Shown here one piece after another: positions 43,413 to 51,501 of a DNA stretch of 64,000 nucleotides. The notes below the pieces were generated by a model, which worked only from the letters and a program-made list of their open reading frames with translations, made no database searches and had not been told where the DNA came from. Position 1 is the stretch's first letter, and every line of letters starts with the position of its first letter. The DNA comes from Kribbella sp. NBC_00382. Lineage in GTDB: Bacteria; Actinomycetota; Actinomycetes; Propionibacteriales; Kribbellaceae. The stretch spans positions 4,650,001 through 4,714,000 of the forward strand of contig NZ_CP107954.1 of the NCBI RefSeq assembly GCF_036067295.1, written 5' to 3'. The translations under genes were made by a program, and so were the position numbers.

Positions 43413-44555
43413 ATGAGCATCGAATCGTTTCGGGTGGAGATTCCGCAGGGTGAGGTTGATGAGCTGCGGGCGCGGCTTGGGGTGACTCGGTGGCCGGAGG
43501 AGTTGCCGGGGGTGGGGTGGGATTACGGGGTACCGGTCGGGTACTTGCGGGAGCTTGCGGAGTACTGGCGGGATGAGTACGACTGGCGGGCGGCTGAGGC
43601 TCGGATCAATGAGTGGGAGCAGTTCACGACCACGATCGATGGGGCTCGGGTGCATTTTGCTCATCTGCGGTCGCCGGAGCCGGATGCGGTGCCATTGCTG
43701 ATTACGCATGGGTGGCCTGGGTCGATCGTTGAGTTCCAGGAGATCGCGGGGCCGTTGACTGATCCTCGGCGGTACGGCGGGGAGGCGCGGCCGGCGTTTC
43801 ATTTGGTGATGCCGAGTATTCCTGGGTTCACGTTGTCGGGGCCTACTCGGGAGACGGGGTGGGAGCAGGTTCGGGTGGCGCGGGCGTTTGCGGAGTTGAT
43901 GGCGCGGCTGGGGTATGAGCGGTACGGAGTACAGGGTGGGGATTGGGGTGCGGCGATCTCGCGGGAGATCGGACGGCTCTATCCGGAGCGCGTGATCGGC
44001 GTACATCTGAACCTGATTCCGGGGGCGGGGGCGACCTCTGAGCCGACGGACGATGAGTTGGCTCCGTTGTCGCCTGAGGAGCGGGAGCGGACGGTGGCGT
44101 CGTGGCGACGGTTCGAGGGGTGGTTGGAGGAGTCGCAGGGGTATGCGGATCTGCAGACGACCCGGCCGCAGACACTTGCTTATGCGTTGACCGACTCGCC
44201 GGTCGGGCAGTTGGCGTGGATCGCGGAGAAGTTCGAGGAGTGGTCGGGGGACGGCGGGATCGACCGGGATCACTTGCTCACCAACGTGTCGCTCTACTGG
44301 TTCACCCGGACAGCAGGGTCGGCTGGGCGGATCTACTACGAACGCAAGCACTGGGGGCAGCCGCTTGAGCCGTCCACCGCGCCGACCGCGCTCGCGGACT
44401 TCCCGCAGGACAACTTCATCCCGCTGCGGCATATCGCCGAGCGGACCAACAACATCGTCCGCTGGACCGAATACCCGCGTGGCGGTCATTTCCCCGCGCT
44501 GGAAGAACCTGATCTGCTGGTCACCGACATCCGCGCGTTCTTCGCCAGCCTCTGA
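43413..44555 (+). CDS. epoxide hydrolase with EHN N-terminal domain
   Basis: A 380-residue alpha/beta hydrolase with the microsomal-type N-terminal epoxide hydrolase domain (SIESFRVEIPQGEVDELRARL). HGWPGSIVEF is the oxyanion HGxP motif, the nucleophile Asp lies in GVQGGDWGAAI, and the late His in YPRGGHFPALEEP completes the triad. Ring-opening of an epoxide with water is expected; substrate unknown. ATG 43413 with GGGAGG upstream is preferred to 43359. Confidence 0.9.
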   Translation: MSIESFRVEIPQGEVDELRARLGVTRWPEELPGVGWDYGVPVGYLRELAEYWRDEYDWRAAEARINEWEQFTTTIDGARVHFAHLRSPEPDAVPLLITHGWPGSIVEFQEIAGPLTDPRRYGGEARPAFHLVMPSIPGFTLSGPTRETGWEQVRVARAFAELMARLGYERYGVQGGDWGAAISREIGRLYPERVIGVHLNLIPGAGATSEPTDDELAPLSPEERERTVASWRRFEGWLEESQGYADLQTTRPQTLAYALTDSPVGQLAWIAEKFEEWSGDGGIDRDHLLTNVSLYWFTRTAGSAGRIYYERKHWGQPLEPSTAPTALADFPQDNFIPLRHIAERTNNIVRWTEYPRGGHFPALEEPDLLVTDIRAFFASL

Positions 44556-44617
44556 GGATCATCGGCGGCGGGCTGCTGCTCACGATGTCGCAGGAGCCGA
44601 CCGACTGGGGGTCGAAG

Positions 44618-45568
44618 CTACGGCCGTAGCACGAGCTTGCCTGTGGTGCGGCGGGAGAGGAGGTCCTCGTGGGCTCTGCGGGCCTCCAGCAACGGGTACT
44701 CCGTGACGACCGGCTGGAGCTTGCCGGTGGCAACTAGGTTGAAGAGTTCGGTGAGGGGCTCGCGGTACGTGCCGGGGAGTTCGAGGGCGGGGCGGAGCCA
44801 GAAGCCGGCGACGGTGAGGTTGTGGTTGGCGAGCAACCCCGGGTCGAGCAGGGGGCGGCGACCTTCGCGGGCGGCGTTGCCGTAGGTGACGAGCCGCCCG
44901 AATCCGGCGAGCGCGCCGAGGGCGGCGTTGAAGGTCGCGCCACCGGTTGCCTCCAGCACCACGTCCACCGGCCGATTGTTGTTCGCAGCAACGACCCTGG
45001 CGGCGTACCCGTCCGGTTCGCTGCCGATCGCGACGTCCGCGCCGAGGGAGAGCGCGAGCTTGCGTTTGTCCTCCGTCGACGCCACCGCGACTACCCGGCC
45101 GGCGCCGAACAGCCTGGCGAGCTGGATGGCCAACGTACCGACTCCGCCAGCGGCAGCGTTTACCACAACAGATTCACCGCGTGCGAGGCGAGCGCTGTTG
45201 CGCAGCAGATGCCAGGCGGTGAGTCCTTGGACGAGCAGCGCGAGTGCCTCGGCGTCGCCGACCGGGCCGGGGACGTCCACTGCGTCGGCCGCCGGTACCA
45301 CCGCGAGTTCGGCGTACCCGCCGCCGTCGAAGGTCGGGGCGAGGACCCGGCGACCGTCGTCGGTGCGGCCGACGACCTCGGAGCCGGGGATGAAAGGGAG
45401 TGGGGTGACGGTGGTGTACGAGCCGTCGGTGCGGTGGGTGTCGGCGTAGTTCACTCCGGCGGCGTCGACCTCGACCAGAAGCCCGCCCTCGCCCGGGACC
45501 GGTGCGGGGACGTCGACGGGTTCGAGGACCTCGGGCCCGCCGTACCGGCTGACCTGGATGGCGCGCAT
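44618..45568 (-). CDS. zinc-binding-dehydrogenase family quinone oxidoreductase
   Basis: A 316-residue MDR-family NADPH oxidoreductase starting MRAIQVSRYGGPEVLE. The Rossmann motif is NAAAGGVGTLAIQLARLFGA; catalytic zinc ligands of alcohol dehydrogenases are absent, as in quinone oxidoreductases. Divergent from the LysR gene, which probably controls it through the shared 134-bp gap. Confidence 0.9.
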   Translation of the reverse strand: MRAIQVSRYGGPEVLEPVDVPAPVPGEGGLLVEVDAAGVNYADTHRTDGSYTTVTPLPFIPGSEVVGRTDDGRRVLAPTFDGGGYAELAVVPAADAVDVPGPVGDAEALALLVQGLTAWHLLRNSARLARGESVVVNAAAGGVGTLAIQLARLFGAGRVVAVASTEDKRKLALSLGADVAIGSEPDGYAARVVAANNNRPVDVVLEATGGATFNAALGALAGFGRLVTYGNAAREGRRPLLDPGLLANHNLTVAGFWLRPALELPGTYREPLTELFNLVATGKLQPVVTEYPLLEARRAHEDLLSRRTTGKLVLRP

Positions 45569-45630
45569 GGAATGGTATCCGTTCTCTCGGCTCGATGGAG
45601 GTTCCACCGTAGGGCCGGAATCCGGGCGCC

Positions 45631-45689
45631 TTGCAGAGTTGCACGTTGTTGCAATGACCCGCTTCCATGAGAGCTGCTCATGGAAGCGG
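45631..45689. promoter_or_regulatory. LysR-type operators between oxidoreductase and lysR
   Basis: CCGCTTCCATGA (45659-45670) and its exact complement (45678-45689), 7 bp apart, form a perfect 12-bp inverted repeat. A second site, TTGCA-N14-TGCAA (45631-45654), lies next to it. Two adjacent dyads in a divergent gap fit recognition and activation sites. Confidence 0.65.
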
Positions 45690-45702
45690 CTACGCTGGTT
45701 TC

Positions 45703-46575
45703 GTGGACCTCACCGCCGCCGAACTGCGCATTCTCGACGCTGTCGAACGGGGTGGCAGCTTCTCGGCCGCGGCGTCGACATTGGGGCTGACTCAGTCGGC
45801 TGTCTCGCATTCGGTGCGGATGACCGAACGCAAGATCGGTACCGTCCTCTTCGACCGCGGCCGGCACGGCGCTCGCCCGACACCGGCCGGCGAACGCGCG
45901 ATCCTGCATGGCCGTGGCGTGCTCCGCTTGATGGACGTACTCCGCGCTGACGCGCTCGCGGCCTCTGGTGGTTCGCTCGACACCCGCTTGCGGATCGCCG
46001 CCTTCCGCAGCGCGGCCGCGCAACTGCTCCCACCGGCGCTGACCCGGTTGACGGCTCGGCATCCGCAACTCTCGTACGACGTATCGATCGTGCGGGATGT
46101 CGGCGGTGGTACGGCGACCGAGGTGGTCGAGGGCCGCGCCGACCTAGCGATCGTGAACCTCCCGCACCGGCTCCCCGCATCGGCCGGCCTGGTCGGCGGC
46201 GAACTACTCGACGAGCCGTATGTACTGATCCACCCGGCTCGTTGCTCGGACCCCCGATCTCTCCCACTGATCGACTGGACCGAGAACTGCTCGACCGAGA
46301 CGCGGCAGTGGTTCCGCACCCAGGATTGGTTGCCTCCAGCCACCATCAACGTTGCCGACGATACCGTCCTGCTCTCGATGGTCGCCCACGGCCTCGGCAT
46401 GGCCGTCGTCCCTCGGACCACTGCCGCCGACCGTGCCGCCGACGTCGCACTCGAGGACCTAGGCCCAACCACCCCTCGCCGGACGATCGGCTACCTCACC
46501 ACCCCAGCCCTATCCCGCAGCACAGCCCTCCGCGAACTGGTCGCCGAGCTTCGAGCCACCCGCCCAACCAACTGA
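45703..46575 (+). CDS. LysR family transcriptional regulator
   Basis: A 290-residue LysR protein with N-terminal winged helix (LRILDAVERGGSFSAAAS, LTQSAVSHSVRMTERKIG) and a periplasmic-binding-like effector domain. GTG 45703 (VDLTAAELRIL) was chosen because TACGCT (45691-45696) lies 6 nt before it, a leaderless arrangement; an ATG at 45667 lies inside the operator. The stop codon is the first part of an ACTG repeat. Confidence 0.9.
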   Translation: MDLTAAELRILDAVERGGSFSAAASTLGLTQSAVSHSVRMTERKIGTVLFDRGRHGARPTPAGERAILHGRGVLRLMDVLRADALAASGGSLDTRLRIAAFRSAAAQLLPPALTRLTARHPQLSYDVSIVRDVGGGTATEVVEGRADLAIVNLPHRLPASAGLVGGELLDEPYVLIHPARCSDPRSLPLIDWTENCSTETRQWFRTQDWLPPATINVADDTVLLSMVAHGLGMAVVPRTTAADRAADVALEDLGPTTPRRTIGYLTTPALSRSTALRELVAELRATRPTN

Positions 46576-46602
46576 CTGACTGACTGACTGACTGACTGAC
46601 TG
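46571..46602. repeat. (ACTG)8 tetranucleotide microsatellite at the lysR stop codon
   Basis: Eight perfect ACTG units overlap the LysR TGA (46573-46575). Because the stop lies in the first unit, slippage does not change the protein. Such a long perfect tetranucleotide run is uncommon in GC-rich actinobacterial DNA. Confidence 0.95.
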
Positions 46603-46643
46603 CAGCGTCGGCGGCGAAGCTGGCCAACTGCGCCGGGGGAGCT

Positions 46644-46743
46644 GTACCGCTCGACAGGAGGTAGTGGTCATCCCGCGGCCGACCGCGGCCGCCGTGAGCG
46701 TGGTGGTCGGCGGATCGGTCGACTACCTCCTGTCGAGCGGGAC
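46644..46743. mobile_element. 100-bp element with terminal inverted repeats, copy 2
   Basis: Same length and end sequences as 34780-34879, with one mismatch between its 21-bp ends (46644-46664, 46723-46743). The interior can form GCCGACC/GGTCGGC, different from copy 1, around the shared TGAGCGTGG. The right end is translated: it encodes the last six residues (VPLDRR) and TAG stop of the epimerase gene on the minus strand. Confidence 0.75.
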
Positions 46744-47709
46744 GGTGTCGACCGTGAGCTTGCCGTTGTCGATGAGCCAGGTGAGGGCGTCGAGGGTTGC
46801 GGCGAGAGCGGAGTACGAGGGGCGGAAGCCGAGGAGTCTGTTGGCCTTCTCCATCGAGCAATGCGGGCTGTGGGTGATGTGGTCGAGGGTGATGGCGGCA
46901 TCGCGGTCCGAGACCGTCTTGCGCCACTCTTCCCATGGCAGGAAGGACAGCCGTGGCTCCTGGCCGAACCAGCGAGCCACCCCCTCGGCGTACCCGCGCA
47001 GCGTCATCGCGCCGGCGGCGACGGCATGGAAGCTCTCGCCGATCGCGACCGACCGATTGGCCAGCGCGGCGAGGAAGACGCCGGCGACGTCGGCCGCGTG
47101 CACGTGCTGCACCGTCTCCAGGCCGAGGTTCGGAAGTACCAGTTCGTTGCCGTTAGCAAGAGTCTCGAAGACGCCGAGGTCGAGGTGCCCGGCCGGATTG
47201 ATCGGCGCCCACCCCGGCCCGGTGATGTGCCCAGGCCGGATCACGGTCGCGGGCAACCCGTCGGTGCCGAGCAGTCCGTCGCCGCCGAGCAGGTAACGCT
47301 CGATCGCGGCCTTGGCGATCCCGTACTCGCCGAACGGGACCGTCACCGCCTCTTCCGGCGTCGGTACGAGCGCACTCGGGCCGTGCACCCAGATGGTCCC
47401 GCAGTGCAACAGATGCCGCACCTGACCCCGCAGCGCCTCACCCAACTGCCGGGCACTCTCCTCGGTGAAGCAGATCAGATCGATCACCACGTCAGCACCG
47501 AGCGCGCGAACCCGCTCCCCGAAGGTCCCGGCGGCGTCCTCCGCATCCCGATCGACCTGAACGCGCTCGACCCGATTCCAGGCCGAGCTTGCCCGGTACG
47601 GCGTACGCTCGCCGCGGCTGAGCACGACGACCTGATGCCCCAGTTGCACCAACTCCGGGACCAGGTAGCTGCCGATGTGCCCGGTACCTCCGATGACCGC
47701 GATTCGCAT
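46723..47709 (-). CDS. NAD-dependent epimerase/dehydratase family protein
   Basis: A 328-residue extended short-chain dehydrogenase beginning MRIAVIGGTGHIGSYLVPEL, the dinucleotide motif. A YGIAKAAIERYLL stretch holds the Tyr-x3-Lys catalytic pair. Substrate, probably a nucleotide sugar or small sugar derivative, is unknown. The last codons come from the inverted end of the 100-bp element, so the original C-terminus may have been replaced. ATG 47709 is preferred to one at 47718. Confidence 0.85.
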   Translation of the reverse strand: MRIAVIGGTGHIGSYLVPELVQLGHQVVVLSRGERTPYRASSAWNRVERVQVDRDAEDAAGTFGERVRALGADVVIDLICFTEESARQLGEALRGQVRHLLHCGTIWVHGPSALVPTPEEAVTVPFGEYGIAKAAIERYLLGGDGLLGTDGLPATVIRPGHITGPGWAPINPAGHLDLGVFETLANGNELVLPNLGLETVQHVHAADVAGVFLAALANRSVAIGESFHAVAAGAMTLRGYAEGVARWFGQEPRLSFLPWEEWRKTVSDRDAAITLDHITHSPHCSMEKANRLLGFRPSYSALAATLDALTWLIDNGKLTVDTVPLDRR

Positions 47710-47761
47710 ACCGTCCACCCTAGGCGGCGGCGCCGGGTGGGGCGCGAACTATGGTGGCGGG

Positions 47762-48388
47762 ATGAGTTTCACCGGTTTCCCGGCGGCGGCGCTGGACTTC
47801 TACGACGATCTCGAGATGGACAACAGCAAGACGTTCTGGACGGCGAACAAGCACGTCTACGAGGAGTCCGTCCGGGCGCCGATGGTCGCGCTGCTGGCTG
47901 CGCTGGAGGAGGAGTTCGGAGCGGCCAAGATCTTCCGGCCGTACCGTGACGTTCGCTTCGCCAAGGACAAGACGCCGTACAAGACCGCCCAGGGCGCTTT
48001 CGTCGCGCTCGGTCCGTCCACCGGGTACTACGTTCAGGTGGCGGCACCTGGTGTCCGGGTCGGTGCCGGGTTCTACGAGGCGTCGGCCGATCGGCTCGCG
48101 CGGGTGCGTACGGCGATCGACGAGGACCGTCGTGGCAAGGAGCTCGAGAAGCTGCTCGCCAAGCTGCAAGCATCCGGCTGGACCCTCGGCGGCGACAAAC
48201 TCAAGACGACTCCTCGCGGCTACACCGCCGACCACCCTCGCATCGAGCTACTCCGCCACAAGTCGATGACGCTGGGCAAGTCCTACGGCTTCGAGCCCAT
48301 CATCCACACCCCAGCCCTAGCCGACCAGATCCGCACCGACTGGCGCACCACAGCCCCGTTCCTCGACTGGATCAACACCAACGCCTAA
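47762..48388 (+). CDS. DUF2461/TIGR02453 family protein
   Basis: A 208-residue protein of the DUF2461 family, of unknown function. Family blocks FYDDLEMDNSKTFWTANK, FRPYRDVRFAKDKTPYKT and GYYVQVAAPGVRVGAGFY are present. TATGGT (47750-47755) ends 6 nt before ATG 47762, so the transcript is probably leaderless. Divergent from the epimerase gene. Confidence 0.9.
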   Translation: MSFTGFPAAALDFYDDLEMDNSKTFWTANKHVYEESVRAPMVALLAALEEEFGAAKIFRPYRDVRFAKDKTPYKTAQGAFVALGPSTGYYVQVAAPGVRVGAGFYEASADRLARVRTAIDEDRRGKELEKLLAKLQASGWTLGGDKLKTTPRGYTADHPRIELLRHKSMTLGKSYGFEPIIHTPALADQIRTDWRTTAPFLDWINTNA

Positions 48389-48792
48389 CCGGTGAATTCC
48401 AGCACAGGCCGGCCACGAGCATGACCACCACCGGCCAGGCGGCCAGCACCCCTGCCAGATACTGAGTCGAGCACCGGCAAGAGATCTGCAAGTCACTGGC
48501 CCCTGGCTCTGGCCCAGGAGTGGGCCACGCACCTGCCGGCTAACGGGCAGTCGGCCCTGGACGTCAGCTAGCACGGGCGGGGCTGGTGGTCAGTAGAAGG
48601 AGCGCCTGACGGGCGAGATCACTTGTCGGGTGCCACCCTTCGGGGTGACGTCCATCCAGTACGACGTGTTCTTCGGCTGCCCATCTATTACCTGGTGGGC
48701 GGATGGAAGCACCGCTGGTTGATGCGCCGACTCCGGCGGTGGCTAGGCGACCGCGGGTGTACCTCCTGGAGAACCGGTTCTGGTGGAGCGGT
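48389..48792. other. 400-bp interval with no recognisable gene
   Basis: Neither strand offers a frame with start, ribosome site and family resemblance. A short plus-strand stretch near 48490-48570 reads like protein in one frame but is interrupted at both ends, so decayed coding sequence is possible. A GTGTACCTCCTGG near 48757 resembles part of the 100-bp element end, without the rest. Confidence 0.4.
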
Positions 48793-49662
48793 TCAGGTGT
48801 AGTCGTGGAGGATTTGGGCTAGTTTGTCGCGGGTTTTGCTGGGTGGGGGTGCGGCTACGCAGAGGGCTTCCATGGTGGCCGTGTACTGGTCGAGGTCTTC
48901 GAGCTTGTCCAGGTAGAGGGCGCTGGTGAGGTGCTCGATGTAGACGATGTCCGGTAGGTCCTGCTCGGGAAAACGCAGGATGCTGTACGCGCCGCCGGTG
49001 GCTGCGTGGCCGCCGGAGTCGAAGGGCATGACCTGCAGAGTCACGTTGGGCATGTGGGATGCCTCGATCAGGGACTCCAGTTGGATGCGCATCGCCTTCA
49101 GGCCGCCGATCGGGCGGCGTAGTACCGACTCGTCGACCACGGCCCAGAGGCGGACCGGGTTTGCCCGCTGCAGGACCTCCTGGCGGTTGACCCGCAGGGA
49201 GACGCGGCGCTCGACCTCCTCGGCCGGGATCAGCCCGCGGCCGAGCTGGACGACTGCGCGGACGTACTCCGGGGTCTGCAGCAGACCCGGGACGAACTGC
49301 AGCTCATAGGTACGGATCAGCTGCGCGGCGGACTCGAGCCCGAGATAAGAGTGGAACCAGCTGGGCAGTACGTCGCCGAAGCGGTGCCACCAGCCGGGGT
49401 TGTTCGCGTCGCGGGCAAGAGCAAGCAGCCGCTCGCGCTCTTCGGGGTCGTCGATGCCGTACAGAGACAGCAGGTCGCGGACGTCGCGCTCCTTGAAGCC
49501 GACCCGGCCCAGCTCCATCCAGCTGACCTTGGACTCCGACGAGCGGATCTCCCAGCCGGCATCGGACCGGGTGATCCCAGCCGCCTCACGCATTCTCCGC
49601 AGGTGTGCGCCGAGGATGATCCGCAGCGCGGTCGGCCCGCCTGGCGCGCCCGACTCCGTCAC
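48793..49662 (-). CDS. Scr1-type XRE/DUF5753 transcriptional regulator
   Basis: A 289-residue protein with an N-terminal helix-turn-helix (LRRMREAAGITRSDAGWEI, SESKVSWMELGR) and a DUF5753 domain (QFVPGLLQTPEYVRAVV, LRVNRQEVL, VTLQVMPFDSGGHAATGG). Family members pair with DUF397 proteins in toxin-antitoxin-like or developmental modules of Streptomyces. GTG 49662 is supported by GGAGG 5 nt upstream; an ATG at 49722 is possible. The DUF397 partner lies 1.2 kb away rather than adjacent. Confidence 0.88.
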   Translation of the reverse strand: MTESGAPGGPTALRIILGAHLRRMREAAGITRSDAGWEIRSSESKVSWMELGRVGFKERDVRDLLSLYGIDDPEERERLLALARDANNPGWWHRFGDVLPSWFHSYLGLESAAQLIRTYELQFVPGLLQTPEYVRAVVQLGRGLIPAEEVERRVSLRVNRQEVLQRANPVRLWAVVDESVLRRPIGGLKAMRIQLESLIEASHMPNVTLQVMPFDSGGHAATGGAYSILRFPEQDLPDIVYIEHLTSALYLDKLEDLDQYTATMEALCVAAPPPSKTRDKLAQILHDYT

Positions 49663-50069
49663 ACTCACCTCCGACGCCCCAACTTGATCCCAAACGGCGG
49701 CCTGCCCACCCCGACGAATCATCTCACGGCCGGACCGTGATCTGTCGAAGTTCTTACATAGAGTCGTGGGTGCTGTCCACCAGCTCGTCCACAGCTCGGC
49801 CACCAGCTCGCCGATCAGACCGCCGATCGGACCTGCGATCACCGGTGACTGGACCGGCGAGCAGGTCGCTCCGGCCGGTTCGAAGCGGCATCGATTCCAC
49901 AGCCCCTCACAGTGCGTGATGGTCGATCAGCAAGCGACCAGCTGCACGCCGACGGTCCGAAGTACCGGTAATCGCTTCCCGGTCAGCTTGTTCGGACCTT
50001 TCGAGGCTCAAATCGGCCCCTCGGAGGCCTCGGCTGAGCCTTCAGTTGGTCACAAGTCGAAAACGTGCG

Positions 50070-50096
50070 GATGCACGTGCATCGGGCGCTTGCATT
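50070..50096. promoter_or_regulatory. TGCA palindrome, site 1
   Basis: GATGCACGTGCATC (50070-50083) is a perfect palindrome followed by TTGCATT at 50090. The same ATGCACGTGCAT core plus TTGCATT occurs before the DUF397 gene (51160). Likely a regulator site; the interval 49663-50238 holds no other feature seen. Confidence 0.6.
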
Positions 50097-50238
50097 CGTT
50101 TCGTGCGACCGCCATGATTGCTTCATGCACAGAAGGTGAGCTGTATCTCGCAAAAAGTGACATCGCGTGATCCAGCACTCCGGTTCTACAGATCCGTCGG
50201 GCGGTACGCCGGCATGACTGGTTGGGGACCCCGAGTCG

Positions 50239-50430
50239 ATGAATGACGACGACACCGAAGCCATCGGTTTCGCTGCCCGCCCTGCCGGCGAGCGAGCGCC
50301 CGGCGAGCTGACCGAGCGGGAGATCCAGGAACTGGTGGCGCGCTGCCCCGAGCAGCAGCGCTGGGCCTTCGAAGGCTGGCTCCGAGGTGAGCGCCTGCTG
50401 GACGGCGATCCGATCGTGAGCCTGGGATGA
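50239..50430 (+). CDS. small acidic hypothetical protein
   Basis: A 63-residue soluble protein, MNDDDTEAIGFAARPAGERA at its start, with a predicted helix ELTEREIQELVARCPEQQRW. No family recognised. Its stop overlaps the next small gene by 4 bp (ATGA), which supports both as real. Confidence 0.55.
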   Translation: MNDDDTEAIGFAARPAGERAPGELTEREIQELVARCPEQQRWAFEGWLRGERLLDGDPIVSLG

Positions 50431-50642
50431 CCACCGAACGAGCGGGAGGACGGAAAATGGTGCGGATCTGGTTGGGCGACCACCTGATCGCCGAATACGT
50501 CGCGGAGCCCGACCGGGCCTCGCGTTACCAGCGAGTGATGACGCCGAAGTTCACCGGTCTGCGGATCACCGTGGACGGCGCGGCGACGGCTGGTGCCTCC
50601 GAGCTCCCCAGCGAGCAGCTCTGGCCGCTCACTGTGCAGTAA
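50427..50642 (+). CDS. small hypothetical protein, coupled to the preceding gene
   Basis: A 71-residue protein with a beta-rich core (KMVRIWLGDHLIAEYVAEPD, FTGLRITVDG). No family recognised. A terminator follows at 50686. With the preceding gene it forms a two-gene unit beside Scr1/DUF397 genes, so a partner role is possible but unproven. Confidence 0.6.
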   Translation: MTTERAGGRKMVRIWLGDHLIAEYVAEPDRASRYQRVMTPKFTGLRITVDGAATAGASELPSEQLWPLTVQ

Positions 50643-50685
50643 AAGCAAGTAGTACAAGGCGGTAGCAGTACTACGCAGTAAAGCA

Positions 50686-50718
50686 AAAGGCCGGCCTCCT
50701 AGCGGAGGGCCGGCCTTT
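50686..50718 (+). terminator. terminator of the small gene pair
   Basis: AAAGGCCGGCC-TCC pairs with GGAGGGCCGGCCTTT, one bulged base, TAGC loop, followed by a T-rich stretch; 43 bp after the second stop. Confidence 0.85.
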
Positions 50719-50842
50719 GCTGTTCTCTTACGAAGAGCCTCGGCGGGCACCGATCATCCGGTACGCCGTGATGCCACGCCTCGGCATGTCGCAACCGAAT
50801 CGTGCGACCGCCGCAACCGGCTATGCAGGTGCCCGTAACAGA

Positions 50843-50882
50843 AAGGGGCCCCCGCACCACTCGCCTGGTGAAGGGGCCCCTT
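50843..50882 (-). terminator. terminator of the DUF397 gene
   Basis: AAGGGGCCCC (50843-50852) pairs with GGGGCCCCTT (50873-50882), with an inner CACCA/TGGTG stem; 14 bp after the DUF397 stop on the minus strand. Confidence 0.85.
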
Positions 50883-50896
50883 GCTCTGTGGATTGA

Positions 50897-51130
50897 TCAG
50901 GCGAGATCGTCGAACTCGCCATCGTGAACGCCGCCGAGAAAGGCTTCGATCTCGGCCTTGGTGAAGACCAGCGCCGGTCCGTCCGTGTGACGCGAGTTCC
51001 GCATCGCCACACCGCCGCCAGGAAGCTTCGCCACCTCTACGCAGTTGCCGTTCGGGCCACTCCGCTGACTCTTTCGCCAGATCAGCTCGTCGATCGCGTC
51101 GGCGGGCATGCCGTTGTAGAGAGCAGTCAT
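50897..51130 (-). CDS. DUF397 protein
   Basis: A 77-residue DUF397 protein. The family pattern is clear: LIWRKSQRSGPNGNCVEVA, then GGGVAMRNSRHTDGPALVF and the helix EIEAFLGGVHDGEFDDL. Such proteins sit beside Scr1-type regulators and are toxin-like or partner proteins; mechanism unsettled. ATG 51130 follows GGAAGG by 8 nt; a longer frame to 51196 would run through the TGCA operator. Confidence 0.88.
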   Translation of the reverse strand: MTALYNGMPADAIDELIWRKSQRSGPNGNCVEVAKLPGGGVAMRNSRHTDGPALVFTKAEIEAFLGGVHDGEFDDLA

Positions 51131-51159
51131 CAGCTGCACCTTCCGTACGTCTTTGGCAT

Positions 51160-51191
51160 ATGCACGTGCATTTGGGCTTGCATTTGCATCG
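51160..51191. promoter_or_regulatory. TGCA palindrome, site 2
   Basis: ATGCACGTGCAT (51160-51171) then TTGCATTTGCAT from 51178, 30 bp upstream of the DUF397 start. Identical 12-bp core to site 1 and with the TGCATTTGCA form found at site 3. Rest of 51131-51446 holds no gene I can support. Confidence 0.6.
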
Positions 51192-51446
51192 TACACGTTG
51201 GAGGGCCGTGTGTCCGGTCCACTACACGCCGTGTTCGAGAGCCTGTCGGCGGGGCCTGTGATATCGCTATCCGTGACCGATTTGAGGGTCGTCGCAGGCC
51301 CTTGTCGGGTGTTCGCACGACGATCTGCCGGGCGTTCGGCGTAACCCCGCGGGGACTCGTCCCGTTGAGAAATCAGGCGGGTGTGCAGGCTTCGTTAAAT
51401 CGGCTCCTGAACACTCCAGGAAGGGCCGAACCAGGCTGCCGCTGGT

Positions 51447-51463
51447 ATGCAAATGCACTACGA
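51447..51463. promoter_or_regulatory. TGCA palindrome site 3 with -10 box of the methyltransferase
   Basis: ATGCAAATGCA (51447-51457) is the complement of the TGCATTTGCAT at site 2. It touches TACGAT (51458-51463), a good -10 box, so a bound regulator would compete with RNA polymerase for the methyltransferase promoter. Confidence 0.55.
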
Positions 51464-51501
51464 TGGCGGCAACGATTCCCTACGACACGAAGGCTGCGCC
51501 G

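Noticed and set aside
48490-48570. fragment of an integrase-like gene
   Set aside because: A short suggestive stretch only; too short and interrupted to support a pseudogene call.
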